Positions 1-13,299 of a DNA stretch of 64,000 nt are shown here, piece by piece. This DNA comes from Mercurialis annua (lineage: Eukaryota; Streptophyta; Magnoliopsida; Malpighiales; Euphorbiaceae), in contig NC_065576.1 of NCBI RefSeq assembly GCF_937616625.2, positions 4,962,501 through 5,026,500 of the forward strand, in the 5' to 3' direction. The notes below the pieces were generated by a model. The model was not told where the DNA came from. It worked only from the letters and a program-made list of their open reading frames with translations, and did not search any database. Each line of letters starts with the position of its first letter. Position 1 is the stretch's first letter. The position numbers were made by a program, and so were the translations under genes.

Positions 1-3000
1 CAAAATCCCCATCTATATTAAACCAACAAAATTCACCATTAATTTTGGAAGCCGTATATAAAGCAAGTTCCTTCTGCAAAGATAAAAGGTGAAATCAGAA
101 ACCTCTCTCCGAAAACCTGGACGAGCCATCAACTTATTGGGCTTAAATTAAACTGAAAATAAGTAATAACAAAGACTGGAAATCAAAACTTTATTCAAGT
201 TTAGCAAGAAGAAAGCAACACTAGTACTCCCCCCATCCCAAATCGATAGGCCACCTTACTATTTTTGGCGTCACAAAATAAAGTTCACCTTTTTTTGGTA
301 AACAATTTTAAAATTGAAAGTCTTTTTTACCCCCTAGTAAATTTGCATAATTAATCCCAAATAAATTAATAGCTTTATATCCAACATAGAAGAAATGTCA
401 TTTTTAATACCAATACAAAATGCACTAATAAAAAAAAGCCATTAAATGTTATTTATATATCTAAAAAAGTATAAAAGGACAAAATTGGAAAACTAGATAA
501 AATTATAAATTTTAACCAGCTAACTATATTTTTCTTAATTACCGCGTTTGTCCAAATGATTTATCATTTTCGGACGGAGGGAGTATAATATAATGTCCAA
601 AAGCATGTTAGAAGAAATGTGTACATCAATCTACACATAAATCTCTAATTCCTGCTAACACACACAAATATGTTGAACAAGAAAAATGTAATAAATCTCA
701 AGTAAGCCACATTATTTTGCATCGAAGCAAACCTGATAAAAAGCTAAGCATTGAAGTACAAACTTCTCCATCGAATCTAGTTCCATATCTAGTGCTGCAT
801 CATAATCCTTAACCTATGGGCATCAAATAAAAGTAACACAAACAGTTAGGTGGATGATGTGCAACTGACATATACACCAACAAAAAGAAGTGGTTTATCG
901 TAAATCTAATTACCGCGGCTCCATACTCTCCAATAGCATGATAGCATGAAGCTCGTAAATATAAGCACTCTACGTTTGAGTTTTCAATACTCAAGCCAAG
1001 TGATAATTCCTTGATAGCTTTCCTGCAAGAGTAAAGCCAATCAATCATTTTAACCTGTTAACTGCTACTACTAATATGCTGAAAAAAAACGAGTTAAACA
1101 AATAAATCTACAATGAAAAATTGAAGAATAACATTTCAGAATTTTCATATACAAAGCTTATTGCATGAAGATTGTTTCGAGTATGGGTTACCAAAAAGTT
1201 ACTGCACATGATCCCCAAAAATGATGAAATATTTTCTCCCAAGCAATTGCTCTTTGATTAAAAAAATGAGCCAGAAATTTTTATAAAGGTAATTACACTT
1301 TTACAGAACCCACTAGTAGGCAATATGCTTGGCATTGTTCAAACAGCAAATAATCTATACAGATTTGAGATTTCAGTCACTGTGCTGCAAATTCGTAAAA
1401 CCTTGTAAATTTCAGAAGGGTTAATTCATCCAAATATACCCAACCTTTTCGACTTTTTTCGTCTATGGCCTCACCTTTCAACATCCTCAGTTTTAATCAA
1501 TTTCTCAATTTCCAATTGCAATTATAGTCATTTGTTTATATTAGAGTGGAATAAGATTCAAATAAACCCTTCATATTGCTTCATGTTTGAAATTTTTTAT
1601 GATAAAAATGCAAATTGGAATAATAAGCAATTTAGAAGACATGCTTTTTTCCACTCCAATTTGAACGAATAGCTACAATTGAAACTGAAAATTGAGAAAT
1701 GGGCTAAAATTGAGGATTTTAAAAGGTGGGACCATAAACGAGAAAAGTTGAAAAGGTGGGGTATATTTGGATGATTAAGCCATTTCAGAATATTGATCGT
1801 TATATTGACAAATTTCAGAATATTGATCACTATGCTGCAAACTCATAAATTTTAGAATATTGATTGTTTTATTGCCAAATTTCAGAAAATTGATCACTAT
1901 GCTGCAAACTCGTAAATTTCAGAATATCGTTATATTGCCACATTTACTATGTGCACACACTGAAAACAAGGAATTGAGACAGATGACCAACTATATTGTA
2001 ATATATAAAATGAAGAGCAGATGCATCCATTGCCTAATTGTTGAATCCCAAAGTATTTATTCAAGGAAGGCCCAAGCAACTTGAACATAATTATATAAAT
2101 CTGCAATGTCAACCTCCTAATTTGTCCAACTTCTCCCACCACCATATCAAAGAAAGCTACACAATAATAATAAAAAAACTGCTGATACAAAATCAAAAGA
2201 ATGAAGTCATGTATGAAACCAAGAAGTCTACACCAAAATAGTCTAAAGAAGTTGAATAGATACATAAACCATACACAGTAAAACAACCAATGGAATGAAG
2301 GAATCGGTCCATGTACAACTCAATTGATTTGTGATCAAGACTTACTTTCTATGAGCTGGGTACAGAAAAGTCAACAATTTGAAAGAACAAACCTGTGCTC
2401 TCCCATTCCATGCAGCAGTAATGCATGCAAATGATAAGCTTTTGCAAACCTGTTAAAATAGTAATACCATTATTCATAATTCAATTAGCAAAAGTGAGCA
2501 TCATCACAATCAAGAATCAGAATTATGTTTATAATTCAGGTTCAAGCAGCTGATGAAGGCATCACAATCAGAATCCCATTCCACCTAATTTAGCATTACA
2601 GATTCAAAACAAGAATGAAATTGTGCAGTCTGATGACAATTACCTTGGGTCAATTTGGAGAACTTGTTGAACACATTCCAAAGCTTTGGCCGAGTTTGCT
2701 AAATCTTGGTAGAACTGCCAAAAATATACACAACTAGTAAGTGATAGAAATTCTTGAATCTTGGAATTTTAGAAATTTGTCATTCTGACAGAAGATTGTG
2801 CATCTAGTAGTTATTAGTGTTTATCTATACAATGCTAGTTAGAAGCTGAACCTACTGAGTATATTTTTGTTTTCATTATATGGATAAGGAAAAAAGCCAA
2901 TATAAATTTTCAGTATTCTAGCAAATCCTGTTCAGGATGCTAAGGTAAAAACTGATACATAAGACCTGTATCCTTCAGCTTTAAATCCTTGTGAAAGATA

Positions 3001-6000
3001 CAAAACAATAGTGTAATCCATTGGTATATTCCAAATAATAAATAGAGCATGTGACATGTTCAACACAAAGCTATAAACAGATAGAAAACCATACATTTTT
3101 GCATCCCTCCATGCCCTAGATAAAAAAACAGAATAATTTTAATAAACACCTAGGCAACAATGGATGTGAGGCTTGGAGCATTACATGACACACCAACCAA
3201 GGGAGCCGTCACACAGACTACGCATCACACACATATTCAGAGGCAACTTATGACATTATCAAGCAAGTCCACGGTTTTCCAATTTTATCTGTATCCTAAC
3301 TTCCAGAAAATACACCCTTTATGTAGCATAAAATTCTGCAAAAATGCTATTATATATTTCGAATGTTTTGGCAAGACAAGCTTCTCTATCTTCCTATCTC
3401 TCTCATTTTTTTATAATAATAATTTGTTTAATCTGCTCCATCCCCTCAAATTTGACAGTAAAAATATTAACACACATTTTTCATTAATTTTTTTTTTTAT
3501 TTTTTTTGTAAGATATTCAGTGGCAAAACACCAATTTGTTGATCTCATTTATTACAAATGGACATTTTAACACACACTCACGTAAATTGAAAACAGAATT
3601 TAGATTGGACGGTATATATCATTTGAGTGTTTAAAGAAGACAATTTTACATGTGAAATAAGTCAAACTATGTTAGTGTAATCCATTGAAATCTGTAGAAC
3701 TACAAAAATTAACACACAAACCATGGATATATCATGGAAGAGATAGAACAAATAATTTTTAGTGGATGAGTCCAACAGTTGCAAAGGTACCTGAGTTAAA
3801 TGAGCCAATCCCTCAACAAAACTTCGATCAAGCTGGATAGATTTTAAATGTGCCTCCTCGGCCTTTTTGTATTCGCCAATTGATGATAGTGCCAGACCCT
3901 ATTAAGTAAATTTTGTGTAAATGATTGCTCAGTCGCAATAGAAGTCTTAAAAAGCATCCATGACATCTGAACATGCAAACCATAATAAGTAGAATGTGCT
4001 ATGCAGTTCAAAGACTGACTAAATATGTGTAGGCAGACTTGTTATCTTCATCAAGCTTCACACATGCAGACAGATCTTCAACAGCAGCATCAAAATCCTT
4101 AAACTTAAAATTAACAATCCCTGCAAAGTTAGAACTTCTGTTAATCACTTGTCCACAAAGAGCAGTCATTGTGAACTTCTGTTAATCAATTGTTCACAAA
4201 GAGCACTCATTCTATATTTTATAAAGTATTACGCCTTTTTTTAGATAAGTACACTAATCAGATCACAGAATCACCACATGCTACTGCAATATCAAAACAA
4301 CAAAACTAGACTACAAACCAATTATGTAATTACATTTAACCTCAATGCTTCCTCCACTTAACACAAGGAAACCAGAAAAAGACGCAAATAACAAAAATGT
4401 CTTTCTAATTGAGCCACAGAGATGTAATTCTTCTATAGTTATACTATTAGCTCATTATACAGAACGATGGGCATAAGAAGCCAAGAAGTACGTTTATCAG
4501 ATTGAAAGTGTTGACTGAATGTTCAAATAATGTGAAGGATCTAGACTTATAGAAAGTTACCTCTTTCATGTAAAATATCCGCAGAGTTAGGTTCAAACTC
4601 TAATGCCTTGGTCAAATCTTGAATGGCCTGCTATGAAGAGGCAGCAAAGGTTAGCATAAAACAAGTTCAAGCCAATGTAATCAACAAACTAAGAACTTGC
4701 AGTAATCTCAGGCATAGACCTAATTGGCTAATTATCTGAGAAGATTAACAAAACATCTGCAAATTCAGTCATACATTTATGAATCACAATCATACGCCAA
4801 GGCACCAAGGTTGAAGGGTGTCCTTTCCAATTTGGTTGACATGTTGTTCTTGGCCAGTAAGACATAAAAGTAACAAAAATCCAGAGGTTGCATGTAAAAG
4901 AAAAATTGCTGCATACTGTAATATAAATAAGCCCCTTAATCTATAAAATGACAGGAAATCACACATTATTTTCTGGCAAAATTTATTAAGCACGAGAAGT
5001 ACATAGAATATCAAGAAGAGAATAAAATAGCCAAGCCAAGCGAGAAAAAAATGAACTCTTCATTTGAGTAATAAGACTCCAAGATTTGATGAATAGTTTC
5101 ACCTCTACAGATTCCCCTAAGGCAGCCCGAGCTTGTCCTCTTCTCTTCCACGCCTCGCCAACTAATGGATTTGATTGAATAGCCTGAGATATAAAATCAT
5201 CAAAAGCCACTACAAGATAAACAGATATCTGTTCAGATATCCTTAAAAATAAAGATCCAATACCTTTGAGAAATCAATAATAGCAGCTTCAAGTTCCCGT
5301 TGGAATGCATTTGCTGTCCCTCTACCTATTAGGGCCTCGGAATAAGTAGGATCCTCTCTCAGTATCTGTATGAAAAACAAATTGAAAAAGTTAGGTCATA
5401 TGAGTGTGGTGAATGGTTCTGGAAAAATATAACTCAACCCAAACTTTCCATACACTACCAAGAAGTACATAGAAAGCCATCAGAAGATGCACTAAGCAAG
5501 GTACCTGGTCAAAGATTGCTACAGCAGAAGTATATTTTCCTTCATTAACCTGCAAGAACACAAATTATAATTCAACCAGAATGCAAGACTTAGAATATTA
5601 ACAGGATCAAAAACAAGAATACCACTTGTTTGCAAAAAAAAAAAAAGCAAGTGAAAACAATACAGACCTGTGCTATCCCCCTTGATAGTCGAAAATCAAC
5701 TGTAATGGATTTGGTCTTCGATATCCTAGTAACAGAGAATTTTTTATTTTTCTTGGTTTCATCACAAGCTTCATTAGGCATATCAGATTTATTACTCAAC
5801 TTGATGTGAATTTCACTTGAATCACCTGAGCTCGTAGATATTGAAGATGGTTTGCTTGACAGTTCTAATGTATTGTTTACAACACTAGAGGATTCAGAAT
5901 CACAGTTCATATTATCAAGAACATCACAAATTCCATTTTTATCTGCCTTTGTATCCTCTTCAGTTTTTTCACTCAATTGGATGCCAAAATTATCCCCAGA

Positions 6001-8915
6001 AGTAGATGAGATCTTAGATGTTTCTCTCATCTTGCTGCATGGTTTGGATATATAACCTAATTCATTATGATTGGTATAAATTCCATTTGATGTTCCATTA
6101 CGACGTCCACATTCAGGTATAGTTACAAGTGAATTATCTCTCAATCCCATTATCACTTGGCCATTATCTCCAACTTTGCTACAGATCTCAGATGCATCCC
6201 CAGATTCCCTGCAAGAACTGGAGATATCACTCAATTTATTTTGGCTTTTTGGAAATTCATGTGATTTTCCATTTGTATGCCGTGCAGATTCAGCTATAAT
6301 CATGGGAGATTTAGATTCTGTGACATGGCTCCCACAACCAGGGTTTCTCTCTTGTTTTGCAAACTTAAGCAGCTCTTCAAGTTCAAGTAACTGTTTCAGA
6401 TCCGCAGACTGGCGCACAGCATGCTCAGAGCCTTGTTCCCACACCATAAGAGCATCATATTTCCTTCCCAAAGAAGAAAATGCACGACCTAGATGAAAAA
6501 ACAAAATCACAAGGCCACAATCAGGAGTGAACACACTAAACCCTGAATGTGAGACCAGTCCATATGGTGGTTCAGTTTGACCTAAATAAAAGCAGTTTAT
6601 GACCATATCTCTCATAGCTCTATGTTGAAGACAAATCGGCAAGGCTATATAACATAATCAGAAGAAGTTAATGAGATAAGAGGTTAGCTAAAGAAATTTT
6701 AGACAACAAAGTTCATAAAATTATAGTTTTAAAGAGTTAAATGGGCGATGCGATTGAACTGCAAGTAACAGCAGTAAGCAATTTTTCAGTGTTTATTTCA
6801 CATAGGCAGATGGCCGAAGCTACTATCAGAATCCTCAAAACTTCAAAGAAAATTGCTATTGATTCTGTTACCCATAGTTATCCTTTTTAGCCTCTTAATT
6901 GCAGGTTTGATTTTTCTGTTCAAGTACAAATTTAACAGAAGCAGTATGTATTGGACAAAACAATTTTGAAATGCCAAATCGGTATTTTTATTTGAAAACA
7001 ATTTTTTTTAAATATTTTCTATTGAACACTCCAACTAACTATATATTTTATGCAGCATGTGAATCATCCAATTCAGTACTATCCACCCAGTACTAATTTA
7101 ACAGCAACAAAAGGAAAAAAAATCATCTTCAAGAGACATGACTTTTCATTTTCAGGTGAAGATTTTTTTTTTTCCTTGAATTTTCAAAAAGTCAGGAAAA
7201 AACGGAAAACAAGACGAGCAAAAAGTCTATATACAAGCATCTGCCCACATGCTTAACCACCATAACTTACCAATTTGCTCTTTTAATTGAGTAAGCTAAA
7301 ACTAGGTGAAATTCCAAACATTCTATTGATCTTTTTGTACCAGCTAAAATTAATATTTTTTTTTTTTGAAAGCAGTCCAAACATTATCATGATGTTTGGA
7401 AAGTGTAAAAATGTTAACTGTTAAGAATTCAATCCAACTGCATGCCATTCTGTTAATTATGATTGTAAAGGTCATTGTGACTAAGATTCAATTCTTTCAA
7501 GTCCAAAAAATTAAATGCAAAGAAAAAAAGAGAAATTTTAAGGCATTTTGAAAGAATAGAAAATATGTTATCAGATATGATCCTAAAAGAATTCTTGCAA
7601 ATGATTTAATCTTATAAGGCCTTGGGGATAAATCCAAATGATTTGATCTTCCTAACATTTTTCATTTTCAGATAAGTTTTCCAGAAATTTTTTTGATAGA
7701 CAAATAAAGTTCCAAAAGTCAAGCAAACCCTAATTTTTCAATATATGTTGCCTACTAACAAAATTAGTCTAAGTTCTGAACATTTTAGAAGAAAATCAAG
7801 GGAAACAATTGTGTGTGATCCTAGTTGTAATATGAACAAAAGTGACAATTGACATCTAAAATTAGCTGCTACAACTTTTCATATCAATGCTCTACCTACA
7901 GAAAATGGTCACATCAGCTAGCTAATTCTTGCGGAACTCGAATTTAAAGATCAGATGTCACATATTTGCTGAAGAGATTTCAAATTTAAATTTAAATTTT
8001 TCTTTTTAAAGATTCGAATGCAGTCTCATATGCACACTACATGCATAAAACGGATCCAAATAACTGACAGTATTCAACGGAGAACATGTAAACTATAAAA
8101 TACAGCGTTCCAATGTATTTGTAAATTCTAAAAACACAAAAATTCAATTAGTTGAGTTAAGTTTGGTGAATTCTCATGCTTGAATTATGTCAAAACAAAA
8201 GAGACAGGACTTTGCAAATTAACAGGACGTGCATTCTTGCACAAAATTTCTTCCAACAGCGAACCATAGCTGTTTCCCGAAGAATTTCACTTCGTATCAA
8301 TTTAAAGAGGAATTGACTCAAAAGTTTTACCTACTAAACATCAACTAGCCACAAAACTGATCCATATGTTACAGAAATGGCTTGAAATGCAACTGCAAGA
8401 CTGACATTTTTCATTATTTCACCATTATCAATTTCAAATCCAAACTTCTAAATTATAATGAACATCAAAAACTATTGTGCATAACCTAACGAAATAAAAG
8501 AAATTAAAAGCCTAAACAAACAAAAAAATAGCATAAATTAAATAAAAAAACAAGCAGTAAAAATTACCTTTGAGAATATAAGCTTGAATAAGCGTAGGAT
8601 CGAGCTGTAACGCTTTATCACAGTCTTTAATCACATGTTTATGAAGCTCTAATTGGCTGTAACAAAATGCTCTATTGCTGATACAGTTACAAAAAAATCA
8701 AATTAGCAGACACAAACAAACAATGAAAATTCAACAGAAGGTTATATTAGGAAGAAACAAATTATTGAAAAGAATTGCACGAACCAGAGGTCTTGAATGG
8801 TGCAAGAATGAGCGAGAAGTGAGTCAAGGACTCGAATCGCTTTGGACCAGTCACGTGAGGCGCAGTGCTTAGCGAGTTCGACTCGCTCGGAGATCGCTGC
8901 CGGAGCAGAGGTCAT
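1..8915 (-). CDS. SRFR1: SRFR1-like TPR immune regulator, 3' part beyond window
   Basis: Seen: 14 exons with GT-AG borders and a continuous frame: 8785-8915, 8568-8677, 5668-6488, 5505-5549, 5264-5365, 5103-5183, 4561-4627, 4020-4120, 3791-3898, 2644-2714, 2393-2449, 914-1022, 733-813 and <1-73. They give about 652 residues. The protein begins MTSAPAAISERVELAKHCAS; the ATG at 8915 is followed at once by family-conserved sequence. TPR-type helices occur in exons 1-3 and resume from exon 4. The large exon 3 adds about 200 Ser/Asn-rich residues between them. Known: Arabidopsis SRFR1 (about 1050 residues) is a TPR protein that restrains effector-triggered immunity and associates with EDS1, SGT1 and TCP factors. 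Inferred: the missing ~400 C-terminal residues lie left of position 1. Introns 11 and 13 carry miniature transposons; no stop or frameshift was seen. Family call is strong; small border errors are possible. Confidence 0.93.
225..585. mobile_element. Stowaway-like MITE in SRFR1 intron 13
   Basis: The left end TACTCCCCCCATCCC and the reverse complement of the right end, TACTCCCTCCGTCCG, form terminal inverted repeats flanked by TA. This end sequence and the TA target are typical of Tc1/mariner-related Stowaway MITEs. About 360 bp, no coding capacity. Confidence 0.8.
1418..1781. mobile_element. Mutator-type MITE in SRFR1 intron 11
   Basis: The ends GGGTTAATTCATCC and GGATGATTAAGCC are inverted copies, and the similarity extends tens of bases inward. 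The element is flanked by an exact 9-bp direct repeat, ATTTCAGAA, at 1409-1417 and 1782-1790. A 9-bp target duplication points to Mutator-like transposition. No coding capacity, 364 bp. Confidence 0.82.
1782..1945. repeat. Short degenerate tandem repeat in SRFR1 intron 11
   Basis: Recurring phrases such as TTTCAGAATATTGATC and CTATGCTGCAAACTC give about three imperfect units of 40-70 bp. A related stretch (TCACTGTGCTGCAAATTC) precedes the MITE at 1378-1396, so the MITE seems to have landed in a pre-existing array. Confidence 0.6.
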
Positions 8916-9327
8916 AATCGGAAACTCAACTGAGTTGAATCTCTGGTGAAAACGGTCTTTGAAAACAGATAAAGGAACGGAGGGTAAAAATGGAAAAGAA
9001 AAGAAAAAGGGAGTTAGAGAATGGAGTGTAGAGGAGGTTGAGAAATCGAACTGCGGGTGGACGGGCTTTACTTTAGCACGTGTGGATTGACGCGTTTCAG
9101 TTAAAGCTAGATTACTCTTGGTTAATTACTCCGTGGTGCCTAAACTTATATAAATGTATTATTTTAGTATTTAAACTTTTATTTATTTAAATTGATGTTG
9201 ATTTATTAAAGGTGGCATATATTTTGTAGCCATTTTTTTGATTACTTGCTACTTATAAGAGCCCAAATACTTTTTAAGTTGTATGTTTTGTTATTCGATT
9301 TCACCCTGACAATTTCACACACGCCAT
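8916..9327. other. SRFR1 upstream region
   Basis: About 410 bp upstream of the SRFR1 start codon. The first ~150 bp is purine-rich on the plus strand, as expected for a pyrimidine-rich plant leader read on the minus strand. A CACGTG G-box core lies at 9077-9082. No TATA box could be assigned and no gene is visible. Confidence 0.5.
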
Positions 9328-9550
9328 AGAAATTTTTAAATAGAATAAGTCTATCACGTCATACATAGATTAAACCTACCATATTACAACATGTCATTAA
9401 AATAATGGTATTATTGTAATATTATCATTAAAAGATGTAAAAAATTAACAACTAAAATTACGATAATGCAACTATTTTAATAGCATGTTATAATTTAATA
9501 GGTTAGTTTATGATAACGTGATAGACTAAATCTATTTAAAAGTTTTCCAC
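9328..9550. mobile_element. Fold-back MITE, copy 1 of a family also at 22336
   Basis: Two arms of about 90 bp are inverted copies; outer ends are close to GAAATTTTTAAATAGA and the inner parts hold ATGTCATTAAAATAATGG. The same arms occur at 22336-22558. Flanks CACACGCCA and CACACATCA are only a possible mutated 9-bp target duplication. Non-coding. Confidence 0.7.
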
Positions 9551-9704
9551 ACATCAGTATTAGTCTTGTACTAATATAACCAAAACAATTCAGCAAACAT
9601 TATTTTTGTCTCTTTTTATTTGAAAATAAATTTATATTTGTCTTTTAGTCTTTAGATTAATGGGAACGGAAAATAGGTAAAAGAAATGTTTGATATATTT
9701 TAAA

Positions 9705-10101
9705 GAGCAAATTGCTATAACATTTCTCATATTTGATATAATTCACGCTTTATTCCCTCCTGTTTAAAAATTAAATGATACGACCCTTCATTTTTGTTTC
9801 CATTACAGTTTAATCTCTCTGTCCATATTTGGTGTTAGTCAGCGAAACTATATGATCTTCCACTTTTATTTTTTTCAACAATTGATCCCTCACTTTTGTT
9901 TTTGTCAACGATTTTATCTTTCATGTTTGGAAATTAATTTACTCTAAAATCTTTTGACTTCGTTAACTAACACCAAAAATAAACGGAGGGACTAAGTTGT
10001 TGACGGAAATAAAATTGAGAAGTCATGTTGTTTAATTTTTAAATAGAAAAGATTATAATGTGAATTATGTTAAATATGAGGAGTCACATAGTAATTTTCT
10101 C
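9705..10101. mobile_element. Mutator-type MITE related to the one at 28895
   Basis: Inverted ends GAGCAAATTGCTAT and ATAGTAATTTTCTC. Flanking 9-mers TATTTTAAA (9696-9704) and TATTCTAAA (10102-10110) differ by one base, fitting a 9-bp target duplication. The next inward sequence (ATAATTCAC and its complement) matches the layout of the element at 28895. Non-coding, 397 bp. Confidence 0.75.
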
Positions 10102-10374
10102 TATTCTAAATAGTTATAATAGTTATTTAAAAAAAACACCAAAATAGTGGATTTTAAAAAATCAGAGTCAGCGTATTATTTACTTTTAATTACTGTTTGG
10201 GAAATCTATTTAGATTAAATTTGGATGGAGAGATAGAGTTAGATGATGGTTTTCAAATAGAATTGAGTCGTTAAATAATCTTTAAATAAAACTGATGGAT
10301 AAGGTGTGAACTTATACTATTGATTTTATTTTATTTTATCAATGCTTACTTTCCTACTAAAATCATATAGTATT

Positions 10375-11369
10375 TGTTTCCCTGTTTTTTAAGAAAACGG
10401 TTGGTGCCTTTGAAGTGCGTGCGGGCGTGCCAGAGGTTGGACCTCAAATTTGAAAATTAAAAATTGATCAAGCGATTGTGACAGATTTTCAAAGGACGTA
10501 AAAAATCTAAACGTTCGTAAAGAAAAACTCTTGAAGAACTTTAAAAACAAGAAACAAATTTCTGCAATTAAAATCTAAAATTCAACACTGTAAATGAACT
10601 ACTGCTGAAATAATGTTTAAAAAATAAAAGATTGAAATTGCGAAAGCTGTAAAGCATTTATAAAGGATTGCATAAAATAAAAGCTTTTGGTGTTGATAAT
10701 CTCCTGAGAGTATTGAGTTTTTGTTGAATTTGGCTGGGGTTCAAATCGTCGTCGTCTTCTCCCTTTTATAGCGTCTGTGGAAACTGTCGGGTGATAACTG
10801 CCTCTTTAACTGCCCACGTCTTCATAACGCTTCCCACTTCTAAAAACTGCTCCTGAAACATCGCTTTACAAAAAGCACGTGACTTCCTGGACCTTGACCA
10901 ATTAAGCTTCTGAGCTTCTTCTTCTAACGGGCTTCTGGCCTTTTGATTCTGAAATTCTCTTTTCCTCCAAGATCAGGTCAAGGTCAAAAACAAACCTCTG
11001 AGATTAACTTTTCAATGTCAAATCTCTTGGGATTATGAAAATCAAATCTCTTGGAATTAACTTCTCAAATCTCTTGAAATTAACTTCTGACAGTCAAATC
11101 TCTTGAAATTAACTTCTGACAGTCAAATCTCTTGGAATTAACTTCTGACAGTCAAATCTCTTGGAATTAACTTTTGACAGTCAAATCTCTTGGAATTAAC
11201 TTTTACAGTCGAATCTCTTGGAAATCTCTTGGAAAAGTCAAATCTCTTGGAAATCTCTTGGAAAAGTCAAATCTCTTGAAATTAATTTCTCCACGTAGCT
11301 TTTTGTATCTTTTTAATAGAATATGGGCTTTATGGCCTTCGGGCCATATTTTTAATTTTGGCGTAAACA
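10375..11369 (-). repeat. 3' LTR of the 10375-13189 element
   Basis: TG...CA ends. It carries a run of short tandem units (AAATCTCTTGGAATTAACTT and variants) at about 11030-11290, also present in the partner LTR at about 12875-13110. Long LTR without coding potential. Confidence 0.9.
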
Positions 11370-11974
11370 ATGCCCCCCATGTATGAATGACTTTAGAAAT
11401 AAAGCCATTTATACATGATCTTTCTTAACCAAAATTAACTCAACTTATACATACTTGTTTTATATGTTGCATCCGCTTCAACGGCAATTTCAAATGCTTT
11501 AGCCGCTTCAGCAATTCTCATCGCTCCAGACGCCTCTCTAGACGCTTCATGTGCCCTATCATTTTCAAACGCTCTAGTAGTTCCAAGCGCTCTAGGATTC
11601 CAAGTTCTCTAGCAGTTTTAGACGCTTTAACGGTTTCAAGGGCTCTAGCAGACGCTCTAGCGATTCCAGACGCTTTAATAGTTTCATGTGCTCCAGCTGC
11701 TACAAAAACTCAAACAACAATAACAAAAGGTGGCCAACATGCCTACCTTTCTTAAATTATAGAATTCAATCATACAACCAAAAAAACAAAAAAAAATTAA
11801 AACACAACAAAAAAAAATGATAAATAAACAAGCCATAGTTTGACCGAATTTTAGAGAATCTGAATTTTCTCTAATTTTTGTACATCTATATTTTTCAGAT
11901 TCTTTCATGTTTGCCGTGGTTTCGGCCTCATTTTTTTTTTAAGGCCGTGGTTTCGGCCTTTTTTTTTATTTTTT

Positions 11975-12193
11975 TTATTTAACATTTTTCTTCTCTGCAG
12001 TAACAAATCCTACTGCAAAAACAACATTCTGAGGCGCCTCTAAATTTTTATGGTCAAGAGGCGCGAGCGATTTTTCGAATTGTTCAACCACTTGGTGAAC
12101 AAGTTCTTCTGGCCCTGCTGTTGCAGGCGCACCGTCCTCCTCCTGAGAGTCGGCTACATCTTTTTTTAAAATACTACGAGTTTTTGAAGCCAT
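11975..12193 (-). CDS. Small retrotransposon ORF, gag-position remnant
   Basis: A 72-residue open frame starts 10 bp inside the primer-binding site, where a retroelement gag begins. It opens MASKTRSILKKDVADSQEED and is acidic, without a zinc knuckle or other recognised domain. It ends before a T-rich tract. It may be the stump of a gag gene or a short protein kept by this non-autonomous family. No function can be assigned. Confidence 0.35.
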   Translation of the reverse strand: MASKTRSILKKDVADSQEEDGAPATAGPEELVHQVVEQFEKSLAPLDHKNLEAPQNVVFAVGFVTAEKKNVK

Positions 12194-12224
12194 TTTTCTA
12201 ATAGTCCCACTGGGCGTGCCAAAT

Positions 12225-13189
12225 TGTTTCCCTGTTTTTTAAGAAAACGGTTGGTGCCTTTGAAGTGCGTGCGGGCGTGCAGAGGTTGGACCTCAAATTT
12301 GAAAATTAAAAATTGATCAAGCGATTGTGACAGATTTTCAAAGGACGTAAAAAATCTAAACGTTCGTAAAGAAAAACTCTTGGAGAAACTTTGAAAACAA
12401 GAAACAAACTTCTGCAATTAAAATCTGAAATTCAACACTGTAAATGAAACTGCTGCTGCAATAATATTAAAAACAAAAGATTGAAATTGCGAAAGTTGGA
12501 AAGCGTTTACAAAGGATTGCATAAAATAAAAGCTTTTGGTGTTGATAATCTCCTGAGAGTATTGAGTTTTTGTTGAATTTGGCTGGGGTTAAAATCGTCG
12601 TCTTCTTCTCCCTTTTATAGCGTCTATGGAAACTGCCGGGTGATAACTGCCTCTTTAACTGCCCACGTCTTCACAACGCTTCCCACTTCTAAAAACTGCT
12701 CCTGAAACATCGCTTTACAAAAAGCACGTGACTTCCTGGACCTTGGCCAATTAAGCTTCTGAGCTTCTTCTTCTAACGGGCTTCTGGCCTTTTGATTCTG
12801 AAATTCTCTTTTCCTCCAAGATCAGGTCAAGGTCAAAAACAAACCTCTGAGATTAACTTCTCAATGTCAAATCTCTTGGGATTATGAAAATCAAATCTCT
12901 TGGAATTAACTTCTCAAATCTCTTGGCATTAACTTCTGATAGTCAAATCTCTTGGAATTAACTTCTGGCAGTCAAATCTCTTGGAATTAACTTTTGACAG
13001 TCAAATCTCTTGGAATTAACTTTTACAGTCGAATCTCTTGGAAATCTCTTGGAAAAGTCAAATCTCTTGGAAATCTCTTGGAAAAGTCAAATCTCTTGAA
13101 ATTAATTTCTCCATGTAGCTTTTTGTATCTTTTTAATAGAATATGGGCTTTATGGCCTTCGGGCCATATTTTTAATTTTGGCGTAAACA
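12225..13189 (-). repeat. 5' LTR of the 10375-13189 element
   Basis: Direct copy of 10375-11369, next to the primer-binding site on the minus strand. It has one fewer short internal unit than its partner and several point differences. Confidence 0.9.
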
Positions 13190-13299
13190 GTATTAGATTA
13201 AGATTGTAATTAAAATATAATTAGTTTTTAATGCAAAACAAAAGATTAACTTGTACAGTTGTACTAAATGAAATTATTAGTAAAATATCATACATTTAA

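Larger units (their letters stand above)
10375..13189 (-). mobile_element. Non-autonomous LTR retrotransposon, LTRs longer than interior
   Basis: Direct repeats 10375-11369 (995 bp) and 12225-13189 (965 bp) begin TGTTTCCCTG and end GGCGTAAACA. A 5-bp target duplication GTATT lies at 10370-10374 and 13190-13194. Read on the minus strand, the 5' LTR is the right one. It is followed by a primer-binding-site candidate TGGCACGCCCAGTGGGAC (12204-12221), and a G-rich polypurine tract GGGGGGCAT abuts the 3' LTR at 11370. The interior is only 855 bp and has no protease, reverse transcriptase or integrase. The LTRs differ by scattered substitutions and short indels, so this copy is older than the elements at 18875 and 46123. 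Presumably moved by an autonomous relative. Confidence 0.92.

Noticed and set aside
3160..3570. 136-codon plus frame in SRFR1 intron 9
   Set aside because: Low-complexity Phe/Asn/Lys composition from AT-rich DNA, no similarity, and antisense within an intron.
11174..11386. 70-codon frame (copy at 12994-13209)
   Set aside because: Lies inside the LTRs of the 10375-13189 element and consists of the short tandem units.
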